A stretch of DNA of 64,000 nucleotides from JBBTCX01 sp964494205 (lineage in GTDB: Bacteria > Planctomycetota > Phycisphaerae > UBA1845), in NCBI GenBank assembly GCA_964494205.1, contig CAZBRD010000007.1, forward strand, positions 1-64,000. Direction: 5' to 3'. The notes beneath the pieces were generated by a model. The model was given only the letters and a program-made list of their open reading frames with translations. It was not told where the DNA came from and did not search any database. Within the stretch, counting starts at the first letter, position 1. The number at the start of each line of letters is the position of its first letter. Below are positions 26,524 through 34,663 of this stretch, piece after piece. Made by a program: the position numbers and the translations under genes.

Positions 26524-28250
26524 CGCGCCCCGGCACCACATCTGAACGCTCGGCATCCCTCCCGCGATTTCTCGTGCTGGGACTGGGCTTCGTTCTGCTG
26601 GCCGCCGGTTCGTTTGTGTTATTGAAACCGAACCGTATTGCGGCGCCAGACAAGATGACCACCTCAACGGATTCACAGGCCGATCAACCACCGTGGTTCG
26701 AAGATGTCGCCGCGAAGGTTAGAATCGATTTCACTTATTCCAGCGGCCACGACGGTAAGAACTATCACATGCCGGAAATCATGGGCGGAGGCGCCTGCCT
26801 ATTCGATTTCGACAAGGATGGACATCTTGACGTGTACCTGGTCCAGGGTGCGCGCAATTTCGATCCGCCCGTCCCGTTACCGAAGAAGCTCTATCGCAAT
26901 AAGGGCGACGGAACCTTTGTCGACGTTACAGACAGCGCCGGTGTTGGCGATCTTGGTTTCGGTATGGGTTGCACGACCGGTGACTATGACAACGACGGCT
27001 GGACCGATCTTTACATAACAAATGTCGGCCCTAACACGCTCTATCGCAACAACGGCAACGGAACGTTTACCAATGTGACTGCTAACGCAAACGTATCCCA
27101 TCCAGGCTTCAGCGCCAGCGCCGCGTTCGTCGATTACGATCTCGATGGCGACCTCGATCTGTACGTGACAAACTACCTCAACTGGAGCAAGGCCACCGAG
27201 ATCGCGTGCGCCACGCCCTCGGGCGGAAACGACTACTGCTCGCCCGTTAACTACAACGCCCCCCAGCCCGACTTGCTTTATCGCAACGACGGAAACGGCA
27301 CTTTCACCGACGCTTCATTCGACGCGGGAATCACAACGAACTACGGAAACAGCCTGGGTGTGACTTGCTCGGACTTTAATCAGGATGGTTGGATCGACAT
27401 CGCCGTCGCCAACGATCGAAGCCCCAACGCACTCTGGATCAACCAAAAGAACGGCACGTTCCGCGATGAGGCAGTCTCACGCGGATTCGCCTATAACGCC
27501 GCTGGAATCGTTGAGGCGGGGATGGGTATCGTCGCAATCGACATTGATGCTGATCTCGATATCGATCTATTCAGCACTCATTTCGAAGGCGAATTGAACA
27601 CGGTTTACGTTAACGACGGAGGCTTTTTCGAGGATCGGACAGTTCGACTTGGCCTTTCGAGCGCTCGCCCGTTTATAGGTTTTGGTACTTCCATTGCGGA
27701 CTTCAACAACGACGGAAGTCTCGACATTTACGTCGCTAATGGCGCTGTAATCATCGGACACGGCGAATACTCACGCAAAGATCCGTATGCGGAACCCGAC
27801 CAACTTTGGCAAGGACTAACCAACGGAACATTCACAGAAGTCATGCCTCGCGGCGGGACCGCAAAACTGCTTAACGATTCCGGGCGCGGGGCGGCTTTCG
27901 GTGATTATGACAATGATGGCCGCATTGATATGGTGGTGGTGAATCGAGATGCGAAAGCATACGTATTGAGAAACATTACCAAAGGCGGCGGATGGATTGG
28001 GTTTGCTGTGCTGAATCGTCATGGAAGTCCCGCAATCGGCGCCCAAGTGCAAGTTGAATACGGCGGGAAGCCGCACATCCGCGATGTGCACGTCGCCTAC
28101 AGCTATTGCTCCAGCAACGACCCACGCATCCATTTCGGGCTCGGCGCCGTCGACAAGGTAACCAATGTTCAGGTTACGTGGCCCGATCGTACGGTGGAAC
28201 GATTCGGAGAGTTTCCCTCAGGCAAATACCACGAATTGCGCCAGAAGTAA
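26520..28250 (+). CDS. CRTAC1-type exported FG-GAP/VCBS protein with ASPIC/UnbV end
   Basis: Protein of 576 residues overlapping the TPR gene by four bases. One N-terminal hydrophobic segment (FLVLGLGFVLLAAGSFVLL) exports or anchors it. The body is a seven-bladed integrin-like propeller with Ca-binding DxDxDGxxD loops: DFDKDGHLD, DYDNDGWTD, DYDLDGDLD, DFNQDGWID, DIDADLDID, DFNNDGSLD, DYDNDGRID. The C-terminal 80 residues (GSPAIGAQVQVEYGGKPHIR, SNDPRIHFGLG, VTWPDRTVERF) are the ASPIC/UnbV domain. The molecular role of this family is unknown; surface adhesion or ligand binding is the usual suggestion. Confidence 0.9.
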   Translation: MTRPGTTSERSASLPRFLVLGLGFVLLAAGSFVLLKPNRIAAPDKMTTSTDSQADQPPWFEDVAAKVRIDFTYSSGHDGKNYHMPEIMGGGACLFDFDKDGHLDVYLVQGARNFDPPVPLPKKLYRNKGDGTFVDVTDSAGVGDLGFGMGCTTGDYDNDGWTDLYITNVGPNTLYRNNGNGTFTNVTANANVSHPGFSASAAFVDYDLDGDLDLYVTNYLNWSKATEIACATPSGGNDYCSPVNYNAPQPDLLYRNDGNGTFTDASFDAGITTNYGNSLGVTCSDFNQDGWIDIAVANDRSPNALWINQKNGTFRDEAVSRGFAYNAAGIVEAGMGIVAIDIDADLDIDLFSTHFEGELNTVYVNDGGFFEDRTVRLGLSSARPFIGFGTSIADFNNDGSLDIYVANGAVIIGHGEYSRKDPYAEPDQLWQGLTNGTFTEVMPRGGTAKLLNDSGRGAAFGDYDNDGRIDMVVVNRDAKAYVLRNITKGGGWIGFAVLNRHGSPAIGAQVQVEYGGKPHIRDVHVAYSYCSSNDPRIHFGLGAVDKVTNVQVTWPDRTVERFGEFPSGKYHELRQK

Positions 28251-28255
28251 CTGCC

Positions 28256-29224
28256 ATGCCAGATGAACTTCAACTGGTCGAATGGCTTCGTCAGAATAGC
28301 TATCAGCCCGATTTCGTGCGTCTCGGTATCGGCGACGATATGGCGATCCTCGACCTACCAGAAAAGTCGACAGTCAATTCTGCAACTAATTCCACCCGCA
28401 TTCTCGTCTCCAGCGACATGCTCCTCGATGGAGTTCATTTCGATACACGCACCCAGCCGCTCGAACTGATTGGGCGAAAAGCCATCGCATGTTCGCTCAG
28501 CGATTGTGCAGCCATGGCGGTCAAGCCGGTTTCGGTGACGATCTCCCTCGCGATTCCGTCGTCGCAATCTCTGGAACAGACCAAGAGACTATTCCACGGA
28601 ATGAATGAGATCGCTCGCGAATTCAATACGGCCATCGCCGGCGGCGACACCACCTTTTGGCCGCACGCACTTGTCATCGACATCGCGATACAGGGAATTC
28701 CGTTTGCGGGCATCGAACCAGTGAGGCGTACCGGCGCGAAAGTCGGCGATCTCATCGCGGTCACCGGTCCGCTCGGCGGCAGCCTTCGTGGTAAACACCT
28801 GTCGTTCACGCCACGGATTCGTGAAGCCGAAACCCTCTCACGAACCCTTGGCGAGCACCTTCATGCGATGATGGACATTTCCGACGGGTTGTCACTCGAC
28901 CTCTGGCGCATGTGCGAGGCGTCGCATGTGGGTGCGGTTCTCGATGAGGCGAAACTTCAACAGGTCATCAGCAACGATGCAATGTTCGGCGCATCTAACG
29001 ATCATCCCACGCCGCTCGACCACGCGCTATCAGATGGTGAGGATTTTGAGTTGCTAGTTGCTATTTCAAATAGTGCGCCAGCGTCAAGACGGATCGCCGA
29101 CGGGCAACTCAACATTGCCGGCGTTCCGTTGTACATTGTCGGCGAGATTGCAGCGGACAGATATCGGATGCGCCGCAAGGACGGCACGCTAACGAAGCTT
29201 GAACCGAAAGGCTACGTGCATTGA
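28256..29224 (+). CDS. thiL: Thiamine-monophosphate kinase
   Basis: Protein of 322 residues (family about 325) that phosphorylates thiamine monophosphate to thiamine pyrophosphate with ATP. Hallmarks are GIGDDMAILD, the Mg-binding SSDMLLDGVHFD, KAIACSLSDCAAMAVKP, the glycine-rich VTGPLGGSLRGKHL and the C-terminal MMDISDGLSLDLWRM. Homologues begin at MPDELQLVEWL, so ATG 28256 is used, only five bases after the CRTAC1 stop. It overlaps tsaE by four bases (TTGA). Confidence 0.93.
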   Translation: MPDELQLVEWLRQNSYQPDFVRLGIGDDMAILDLPEKSTVNSATNSTRILVSSDMLLDGVHFDTRTQPLELIGRKAIACSLSDCAAMAVKPVSVTISLAIPSSQSLEQTKRLFHGMNEIAREFNTAIAGGDTTFWPHALVIDIAIQGIPFAGIEPVRRTGAKVGDLIAVTGPLGGSLRGKHLSFTPRIREAETLSRTLGEHLHAMMDISDGLSLDLWRMCEASHVGAVLDEAKLQQVISNDAMFGASNDHPTPLDHALSDGEDFELLVAISNSAPASRRIADGQLNIAGVPLYIVGEIAADRYRMRRKDGTLTKLEPKGYVH

Positions 29225-29715
29225 CGCGATCCTTGCTCGAATTTCAAACCGAGTCTACGGACATGACCGTTGGCTTTGGTGAAGCCATTGGTCGTGCGCT
29301 GGTCGGCGGTTTGACCATGGGTCTCATCGGCCCGCTCGGCGCGGGCAAGACGCTTCTCACACGCGGTATCGCGATCGGCAACGGAATCGCTGACTCAACG
29401 AGTGTCACCAGCCCCACGTTTACGCTCATTCAGGAATACCGCGGCCGACTCACGTTATTTCACCTCGATCTGTATCGATTAACCAAGCCGGCGGAGTTGG
29501 CGGCCCTTGGTTTTGACGAGCTCATTCGAAACGATTCGGTTGTATTGGTGGAGTGGGCGGACAAGTGGCCCCAAGCACTACCGAACGAACGGGTGACTAT
29601 TACCATCGAACCCAGCGGTGCGTCGTCGCGCAGGTTTGTGATCCATGCTTCGGGATATGAGGGGCAGCAGTTTCTCGATCGCCTCTCGCCAGCCCTAGCA
29701 ACTGTAAAGCGTTGA
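29221..29715 (+). CDS. tsaE: tRNA threonylcarbamoyladenosine biosynthesis ATPase
   Basis: Small P-loop ATPase of 164 residues that works with TsaB, TsaD and TsaC to make t6A37 on ANN-decoding tRNAs. Walker A is GPLGAGKTLLTRG, the family signature TSPTFTLIQEYRG follows, then FHLDLYRLTKPAEL and the conserved VLVEWADKW. The TTG start at 29221 overlaps the thiL stop; the protein would be too short at its N-terminus if the internal ATG 29263 were used. Confidence 0.93.
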   Translation: MTRSLLEFQTESTDMTVGFGEAIGRALVGGLTMGLIGPLGAGKTLLTRGIAIGNGIADSTSVTSPTFTLIQEYRGRLTLFHLDLYRLTKPAELAALGFDELIRNDSVVLVEWADKWPQALPNERVTITIEPSGASSRRFVIHASGYEGQQFLDRLSPALATVKR

Positions 29716-29781
29716 CTCCCCACCATTTCGGGCGTATTTTCCTTGCTTGTAGTTACCTGCACAAACCGCCGGAAACCGGCG

Positions 29782-30522
29782 ATGTCCACCGAGGATAAAC
29801 CATTGCCCCGCCACGACAAACGTAGCCCTACCCAATTGCGTCCGGTGAAAATCACGCGCGGGTATACGCGCAATGCAGCTGGTTCCGTACTCATTGAAAC
29901 GGGTAATACCATGGTCCTCTGCACGGCTTCGTGGAAGAACGAAGTTCCGAAGTGGAAGCAGGGCAAAGGCAGCGGCTGGCTCACCGCAGAATACGACATG
30001 TTGCCGGGCGCGACCTCAGAGCGTCGAGAGCGGAATCGAAAATCCATCGACGGACGAACTCAGGAAATCCAGCGGCTCATCGGTCGGTCATTGCGCGCCG
30101 TCGTCGATCTTAACCTGCTGGGCGAAAACATGATTCTCGTGGATTGTGACGTACTTCAAGCGGATGGTGGAACTCGTACCGCCAGTGTGACCGGTGCATA
30201 TGTGGCTGTGTGCGATGCGGTGCGATTTGCACTGAAAAACAAGTGGATCACGAAATCGCCGGTGCATGATTCAGTTGCAGCCGTCAGCGTTGGCGTCGTC
30301 GGCGGCAAGACCTTGCTCGATCTGAACTACGTCGAAGATTCCGGGGCCGAGGTCGACATGAACCTCGTCATGACCGGTAAGGGCGGGCTCGTTGAAGTGC
30401 AGGGCACCGGCGAGCAAGGCACTTTCAGTCAAAAGGAACTCAACAGGATGCTGCAAATCGGAACGCGCGGCATCCGCCAACTCATGCAGCATCAGAAGTC
30501 AGCGCTGAATAAGAAGATCTGA
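29782..30522 (+). CDS. rph: Ribonuclease PH
   Basis: Phosphorolytic 3'-5' exoribonuclease of 246 residues that trims tRNA 3' ends as a hexamer. Typical sequence: LRPVKITRGYTRNAAGSVLI, GWLTAEYDMLPGAT, RNRKSIDGRTQEIQRLIGRS, DCDVLQADGGTRTASVTGAY (catalytic Asp region), LDLNYVEDSGAEVDMN and EVQGTGEQGTFS. The start ATG 29782 has GGAAAC upstream. It normally neighbours rdgB; here one exported-protein gene separates them. Confidence 0.96.
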   Translation: MSTEDKPLPRHDKRSPTQLRPVKITRGYTRNAAGSVLIETGNTMVLCTASWKNEVPKWKQGKGSGWLTAEYDMLPGATSERRERNRKSIDGRTQEIQRLIGRSLRAVVDLNLLGENMILVDCDVLQADGGTRTASVTGAYVAVCDAVRFALKNKWITKSPVHDSVAAVSVGVVGGKTLLDLNYVEDSGAEVDMNLVMTGKGGLVEVQGTGEQGTFSQKELNRMLQIGTRGIRQLMQHQKSALNKKI

Positions 30523-30550
30523 ATGGGTAGTTATCTTTGCGAGTACTACT

Positions 30551-31513
30551 ATGCGTCTAAATCTTAACATCACTCGCTCGGGCATCGCGTGCTTGCTAAT
30601 TTTCTCGACGATCGCGTTCGCGGGCCCAAAGAAAGACAAGGACCAGGTGTGGTCACCGTCCAGCTCGTCGAAAGGAAAGGGCGTGCCATGGACCATACTC
30701 TGCTGGGAGGTGCAGGGCATCAACCGGCTTTCATACGTGGAGCAAGTGGCAGACGCTCTTCGCAACACCGACGGCGTTCGCCCCAAGGAAGTCTATGTGA
30801 ACAGCGAGTCGGACGGATTCATTCGACTCTACTATGGCGAGTACTTCCGTAAGATGAACGAAAAGGTTGGGCGACGCGAAGTGCCGAAGAAGCTCCAGGA
30901 CGACATGGCGCTGGTCAAATCGCTGGGCATCAACACGGACCAGGCAGTGTTTCGATTTGCCCGCATGGTGCCCAAGCCGCTGCCGGACGTTGGCAATCCT
31001 GCGTGGTCCCTCACGCGAGCTCCGGGCATCTACACGCTGCAGGTTGCGGTATTTGAGCCGGCGGACGATTTCTGGGATTACAAGAACGCAGCCGCTGAAT
31101 ATTGCGACTATCTCCGCAAGAAAGGGTACGAAGCGTATTATCATCACGCACCGGCCAGCAGTATCGTGTCAGTCGGAGTCTTCGGACCGGAAGCCGTGAT
31201 TGAATCCGAGAAAGGCCAGATACGGTACAGCAGTGAAGTCGTTTCGTTGCAGGAAGACGACCTGTTGAAATACAACCTTGTCAACGGTGCGGTCGTGCGC
31301 ACCAAGAATGCCTCTGCGACCGTACCATTTGAACCCATCGATGATGCTTCCTACCAGGCGGCCACTGCGCGCAAGGGCGATAAGAAAAACCTTGGCGCAT
31401 TCGTAGGAAAGTCGTTCAAATTCGATCTTGCCGGACGGGACGCCAAAGACGGCGTGCTCATGACCTCACGGCTGGTCTTCATTCCGGGGCGTGAAGAGCT
31501 ATTCCGACAGTGA
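30551..31513 (+). CDS. Exported SPOR-like protein between rph and rdgB
   Basis: Protein of 320 residues with a signal peptide (GIACLLIFSTIAFAGPKKDK). Two regions have the spacing of SPOR-type peptidoglycan-binding repeats: residues about 45-95 (TILCWEVQG..YVEQVADALRNTDG..PKEVYV) and about 158-215 (YTLQVAVFE..AAAEYCDYLRKKGYEAYYHH..IVSVGVFG). The SPOR assignment is my reading of the pattern, not a search. The gene overlaps rdgB by four bases (GTGA), so its expression is tied to nucleotide-pool and RNA-processing genes. It may sense or bind the cell wall. Confidence 0.7.
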   Translation: MRLNLNITRSGIACLLIFSTIAFAGPKKDKDQVWSPSSSSKGKGVPWTILCWEVQGINRLSYVEQVADALRNTDGVRPKEVYVNSESDGFIRLYYGEYFRKMNEKVGRREVPKKLQDDMALVKSLGINTDQAVFRFARMVPKPLPDVGNPAWSLTRAPGIYTLQVAVFEPADDFWDYKNAAAEYCDYLRKKGYEAYYHHAPASSIVSVGVFGPEAVIESEKGQIRYSSEVVSLQEDDLLKYNLVNGAVVRTKNASATVPFEPIDDASYQAATARKGDKKNLGAFVGKSFKFDLAGRDAKDGVLMTSRLVFIPGREELFRQ

Positions 31514-32118
31514 CCGGCCAACCCGTTATTGTGATCGCGACAACCAATCGCGGTAAAACGCGCGAGGTTCTCGCCGTTTTAGGCGATTTGCCGCTGAACC
31601 TTCGCACGCTTTCCGATTTCCCATCAATAGCACCGCCCGAGGAGACTGCCGAGACTTTTGCCGAAAACGCCGCACTGAAGGCGTCGTATTATGCGTATGC
31701 CACGGGTCAATGGACCTTGGCCGACGATTCCGGTCTTGAAGTGGACGCCCTGAACGGTGCGCCGGGAATCTACTCCGCACGATTCGGAGGCGCCAAAGGC
31801 GACGATAAAGCCAACAACCGCAAGCTCATCGAGGAACTACGCTCGGTGCCGCAAGCCGAAAGGACGGCAAGGTTTCGGTGTGCGTTGGCGTTGGCCGATG
31901 CGAATCGCGTCATCGCCACCGCCGATGGAACGGTCGAAGGCATCATTATCGACAAACCGCGCGGCTCGAACGGATTCGGCTACGACCCACACTTCTGGGT
32001 TCCACCATTTGAGCGAACCGTCGCCGAGATGCATTCCGATCTTAAGAACTTGATCAGCCACCGTGGCCAGGCGTTGCGCGCCCTCAGGCCGCATTTGCTG
32101 CGGCTCGCCTCAACTTAA
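31510..32118 (+). CDS. rdgB: XTP/dITP diphosphatase (house-cleaning NTPase)
   Basis: Ham1-family protein of 202 residues that hydrolyses dITP, XTP and other non-canonical purine triphosphates, keeping them out of DNA. Motifs: IATTNRGKTREV near the N-terminus, the metal-binding DDSGLEVDALNGAPGIYSAR, RGSNGFGYDPHFWVP and ISHRGQALRAL. The GTG start at 31510 overlaps the preceding stop. Confidence 0.95.
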   Translation: MTGQPVIVIATTNRGKTREVLAVLGDLPLNLRTLSDFPSIAPPEETAETFAENAALKASYYAYATGQWTLADDSGLEVDALNGAPGIYSARFGGAKGDDKANNRKLIEELRSVPQAERTARFRCALALADANRVIATADGTVEGIIIDKPRGSNGFGYDPHFWVPPFERTVAEMHSDLKNLISHRGQALRALRPHLLRLAST

Positions 32119-32236
32119 GTGACCTCCAAAAACTCTGCCCCTGCCCTAAAACTACTTCTCGAAAATTAACAAAATTATCCGTTGTCCTCGCCGCCGTTGT
32201 CGTTACAATCTCCGCTCTTTCATAGGAGAAACGCCT

Positions 32237-32839
32237 TTGGCTGCAAACAAGAACGATAACGGAAATAACCTGACAAGTTTCAAGCCGATGAACAACTTCG
32301 TCCCCAAGATGATGTTCTTCACCAAGGGCGATGGAAAGCACAAAAACAACCTGCAATCCTTCGAAGAAGCGCTTCGTGACGCAGGCATCGCTCAATACAA
32401 CCTCGTGCGCGTCAGCAGCATTTACCCACCGGGCTGCAAGATCGTATCGAGGGAAAAAGGCATTTCCATGCTTCAGCCGGGCGAAGTGGTGTTCTGCGTG
32501 CTCGCGGAAACGCGCACGAATGAACCCAACCGTCTCGCTTGCGCTGGCATCGGCTTAGCAATCCCTGCCGACTCTAAACGCCACGGCTACATTTCCGAGC
32601 ACCACGGGTTCGGCATGACGCAGAAGGCGTGCAGCGACTACGTCGAGGACATGGCCGCAAGCATGCTCGCGACCACGCAGGGCATCGATCTTGATCCCGA
32701 CCTTGCTTACGACGCGCGCAAGGACACCTACAAGGCCAAGGGCCTCGTGGTGCAAACCAAGGCCGTCGTGCAGACAGTTGAGGGGGACAAGAACGGCTTG
32801 TGGACGACGGCGATCGCTGCGGCTGTGCTGATTCTCTAG
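32237..32839 (+). CDS. pdaD: Pyruvoyl-dependent arginine decarboxylase
   Basis: Protein of 200 residues that converts arginine to agmatine, the entry to polyamine synthesis. The proenzyme cleaves itself between the two serines of NLVRVSSIYPPG (S60/S61), turning S61 into the pyruvoyl cofactor. Other family signatures are FFTKGDGKHKNNLQSFEEAL and ISEHHGFGMTQKACSDY. The start is TTG at 32237 with AGGAGA eight bases upstream. It is monocistronic, 118 bases after rdgB. PvlArgDC is known from archaea, Chlamydiae and several planctomycetes. Confidence 0.93.
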   Translation: MAANKNDNGNNLTSFKPMNNFVPKMMFFTKGDGKHKNNLQSFEEALRDAGIAQYNLVRVSSIYPPGCKIVSREKGISMLQPGEVVFCVLAETRTNEPNRLACAGIGLAIPADSKRHGYISEHHGFGMTQKACSDYVEDMAASMLATTQGIDLDPDLAYDARKDTYKAKGLVVQTKAVVQTVEGDKNGLWTTAIAAAVLIL

Positions 32840-32926
32840 CTCAATCCCAAGATCAAACCAGCTATGACGAGTTGACGACAGACGATCTGTGTCAGAGCGC
32901 AATCCTCGCGCCGCGATTCGCTCGCT

Positions 32927-33997
32927 CTACTTCGAGGTGAACAGGCTGCCTAGCGCCGGCACACGGCCCGCGTGGGTCCAATTCGGCATACCCGGCGTCC
33001 AGACAAACGTTGAAGGTGTCAACGCCTTGCTCGATACATGTGCATGGAGCTGGTCCACGGATAGTGGCCCCTGGGGGCTGCCGTTGATCAACACGTGCCA
33101 CACGGCGGCACTGTGGATCATCGGCGGTGGCGGCGGGACAGCCGGTACGACTGATGTTGCCCGTTGCGCCATCGCCATTCCAACACCCATACCCATACCC
33201 GCCCCAGCCCATTCGCCCGCCGCAGCCCCCGGCGTGGTCATCGCGTGACCGACCTGATATTGCTGCCACTGGTTCATGTCGCCGATCACGCTCATGCTCG
33301 TGCGCGAGTCCAGCGCCTTTTCGACGGCCTCTGGCAGCGAAATGTTCACGATGAACAACTGGGGAACGTCGAGGCCGTATTCTTTCGCGACGCGAGTGAC
33401 GACTTCAAGGCGAAGTTGCTCAGAGAGCTTGTGATAGTTCGACGCAAGGTCCAACGCGGCGATCTGCGACTTACCGAGCATGTCCGCGAACGCCGAATGG
33501 ATGATCGAGCGAACGAGTTCGTGGATTTCGTCCGCCTCAAAAGACTCGCTGGCTCCAACCAGCTCGTTGAGCAGCACCGACGCGGACGAGACCTTCAACG
33601 CATAAGTACCAAAGGCGCGAAGTCGAATGGGGCCAAAATCGGCGTCGCGGAGCATGATAGGATTGGGCGTGCCCCACTTCAGGTCAGTCACCTGGCGCGT
33701 GTTCACAAAGTAGACTTCAGACTTGAACGCGCTGTCGAAACCATGAGCCCAGCCTTGCAGGGTCGAGAGCACGGGCAGGTTGCTGGTGGTCAATTCGTAT
33801 TGGCCGGGCTCGAAGACGTCGGCGAGCTTGCCGCGATGCACAAACACAGCGAGTTGGCCGGGGCGGACAATCAGCTGAGCACCGTTCTTGATCTGGTTGT
33901 GGTAGCGCGGGAAACGCCAAACGAGCAGATCCTTGGTGTGGTCCACCCACTCGATGATATCAACCAGTTCGGCGCGTAGTTTTTCAAGAAGACCCAT
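32927..33997 (-). CDS. SPFH-domain protein with C-terminal GYF_2 domain
   Basis: Protein of 356 residues. Residues 1-230 are an SPFH/virion-core-like domain as in B. subtilis YdjI (WRFPRYHNQIKNGAQLIVRP, RGKLADVFEPGQYELTTSNL, LRAFGTYALKVSSASVLLNE, KEYGLDVPQLFIVNISLPEA). A Gly/Ala/Met/Pro-rich linker follows (GAGMGMGVGMAMAQ), then a GYF_2 domain from about 300 (WHVLINGSPQGPLSVDQLHA). It has no transmembrane helix. The start ATG 33997 has GGGAGC upstream. It is encoded 44 bases after a zinc-ribbon protein; this pairing recurs in bacteria and is linked to membrane-stress responses. Confidence 0.85.
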   Translation of the reverse strand: MGLLEKLRAELVDIIEWVDHTKDLLVWRFPRYHNQIKNGAQLIVRPGQLAVFVHRGKLADVFEPGQYELTTSNLPVLSTLQGWAHGFDSAFKSEVYFVNTRQVTDLKWGTPNPIMLRDADFGPIRLRAFGTYALKVSSASVLLNELVGASESFEADEIHELVRSIIHSAFADMLGKSQIAALDLASNYHKLSEQLRLEVVTRVAKEYGLDVPQLFIVNISLPEAVEKALDSRTSMSVIGDMNQWQQYQVGHAMTTPGAAAGEWAGAGMGMGVGMAMAQRATSVVPAVPPPPPMIHSAAVWHVLINGSPQGPLSVDQLHAHVSSKALTPSTFVWTPGMPNWTHAGRVPALGSLFTSK

Positions 33998-34021
33998 AGC
34001 TTGCTCCCACAAATTTTCGTA

Positions 34022-34045
34022 GGCAGGTGGAACCCACCCTACTAT
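34022..34045. repeat. Family B palindrome, degenerate copy
   Basis: GGCAGGTGGAACCCACCCTAC lies between the SPFH gene start and the zinc-ribbon gene end. GGTGG and CCACC form a short stem. It matches the GGCGGGTTCCAMCCGCC consensus, read on the minus strand, with several changes. Confidence 0.45.
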
Positions 34046-34530
34046 CTTCGCCCCGGCGCGCGTTCGATCGCAGCGACCTCACCATGATCCAGCCAGATCA
34101 GACTGCAGCGGCGACACGAATCGATCACGACGCTGCCCGGCCCGTAATATGGATGGACTTCCATTGGCTTTCGGCACTTCGGACAGTCGACGTTGCGATT
34201 CAGCTCTTCCTGATTCAGCAGCCGCGGATCAGCCGGTGCACCTTTGAAGCCTATTCGCCTCGCGCTAACGATTTTCAGAAAATCTTCACTGTCGACGAGA
34301 ATGCCGCGACAACGTTGGCACACGCACATAGATCGTCCGTCGATCGCACCCGCGACCATCGGCAATTCGCAAACGGGACACTGTCGATCCGTCTGCTGGC
34401 CGGTCGACTTAATACGGTCAGCGGAGTCGTGGAGATCAGTCGGGAAGAGGAACGAAAAGCAGTAAGCACACGTAAAGTGCTCCCGTCCGTCGACGACTTG
34501 CAATGGTGCGCCACAGTTTTCGCAGTTCAT
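34042..34530 (-). CDS. Multi-zinc-ribbon (zf-TFIIB type) protein
   Basis: Protein of 162 residues with four clusters: CENCG/CAYC at 3-24, CPVC/CQRC at about 51-78, CPKC at about 114 and CRRC at about 138. The second and third carry the TFIIB-type zf-TFIIB pattern (CPVCELPMVAGAIDG ... CQRCRGILVD; CPKCRKPMEV ... CRRCSLIWLDHGE). It is cytosolic and lacks any catalytic motif. It precedes the SPFH gene on the same transcript and probably acts with it. Confidence 0.85.
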   Translation of the reverse strand: MNCENCGAPLQVVDGREHFTCAYCFSFLFPTDLHDSADRIKSTGQQTDRQCPVCELPMVAGAIDGRSMCVCQRCRGILVDSEDFLKIVSARRIGFKGAPADPRLLNQEELNRNVDCPKCRKPMEVHPYYGPGSVVIDSCRRCSLIWLDHGEVAAIERAPGRR

Positions 34531-34663
34531 AAGAAACGCCGTCGACCAGATCTGTTGAGAATCAATACGACGGAGTGTTTATCGACTGAAGAAATGACTG
34601 GCGTGGGCTCAGCCAGCTACGTATTAGTGCTCTAACTCGGACGTTGCAAACCTCGCGGGCGCG

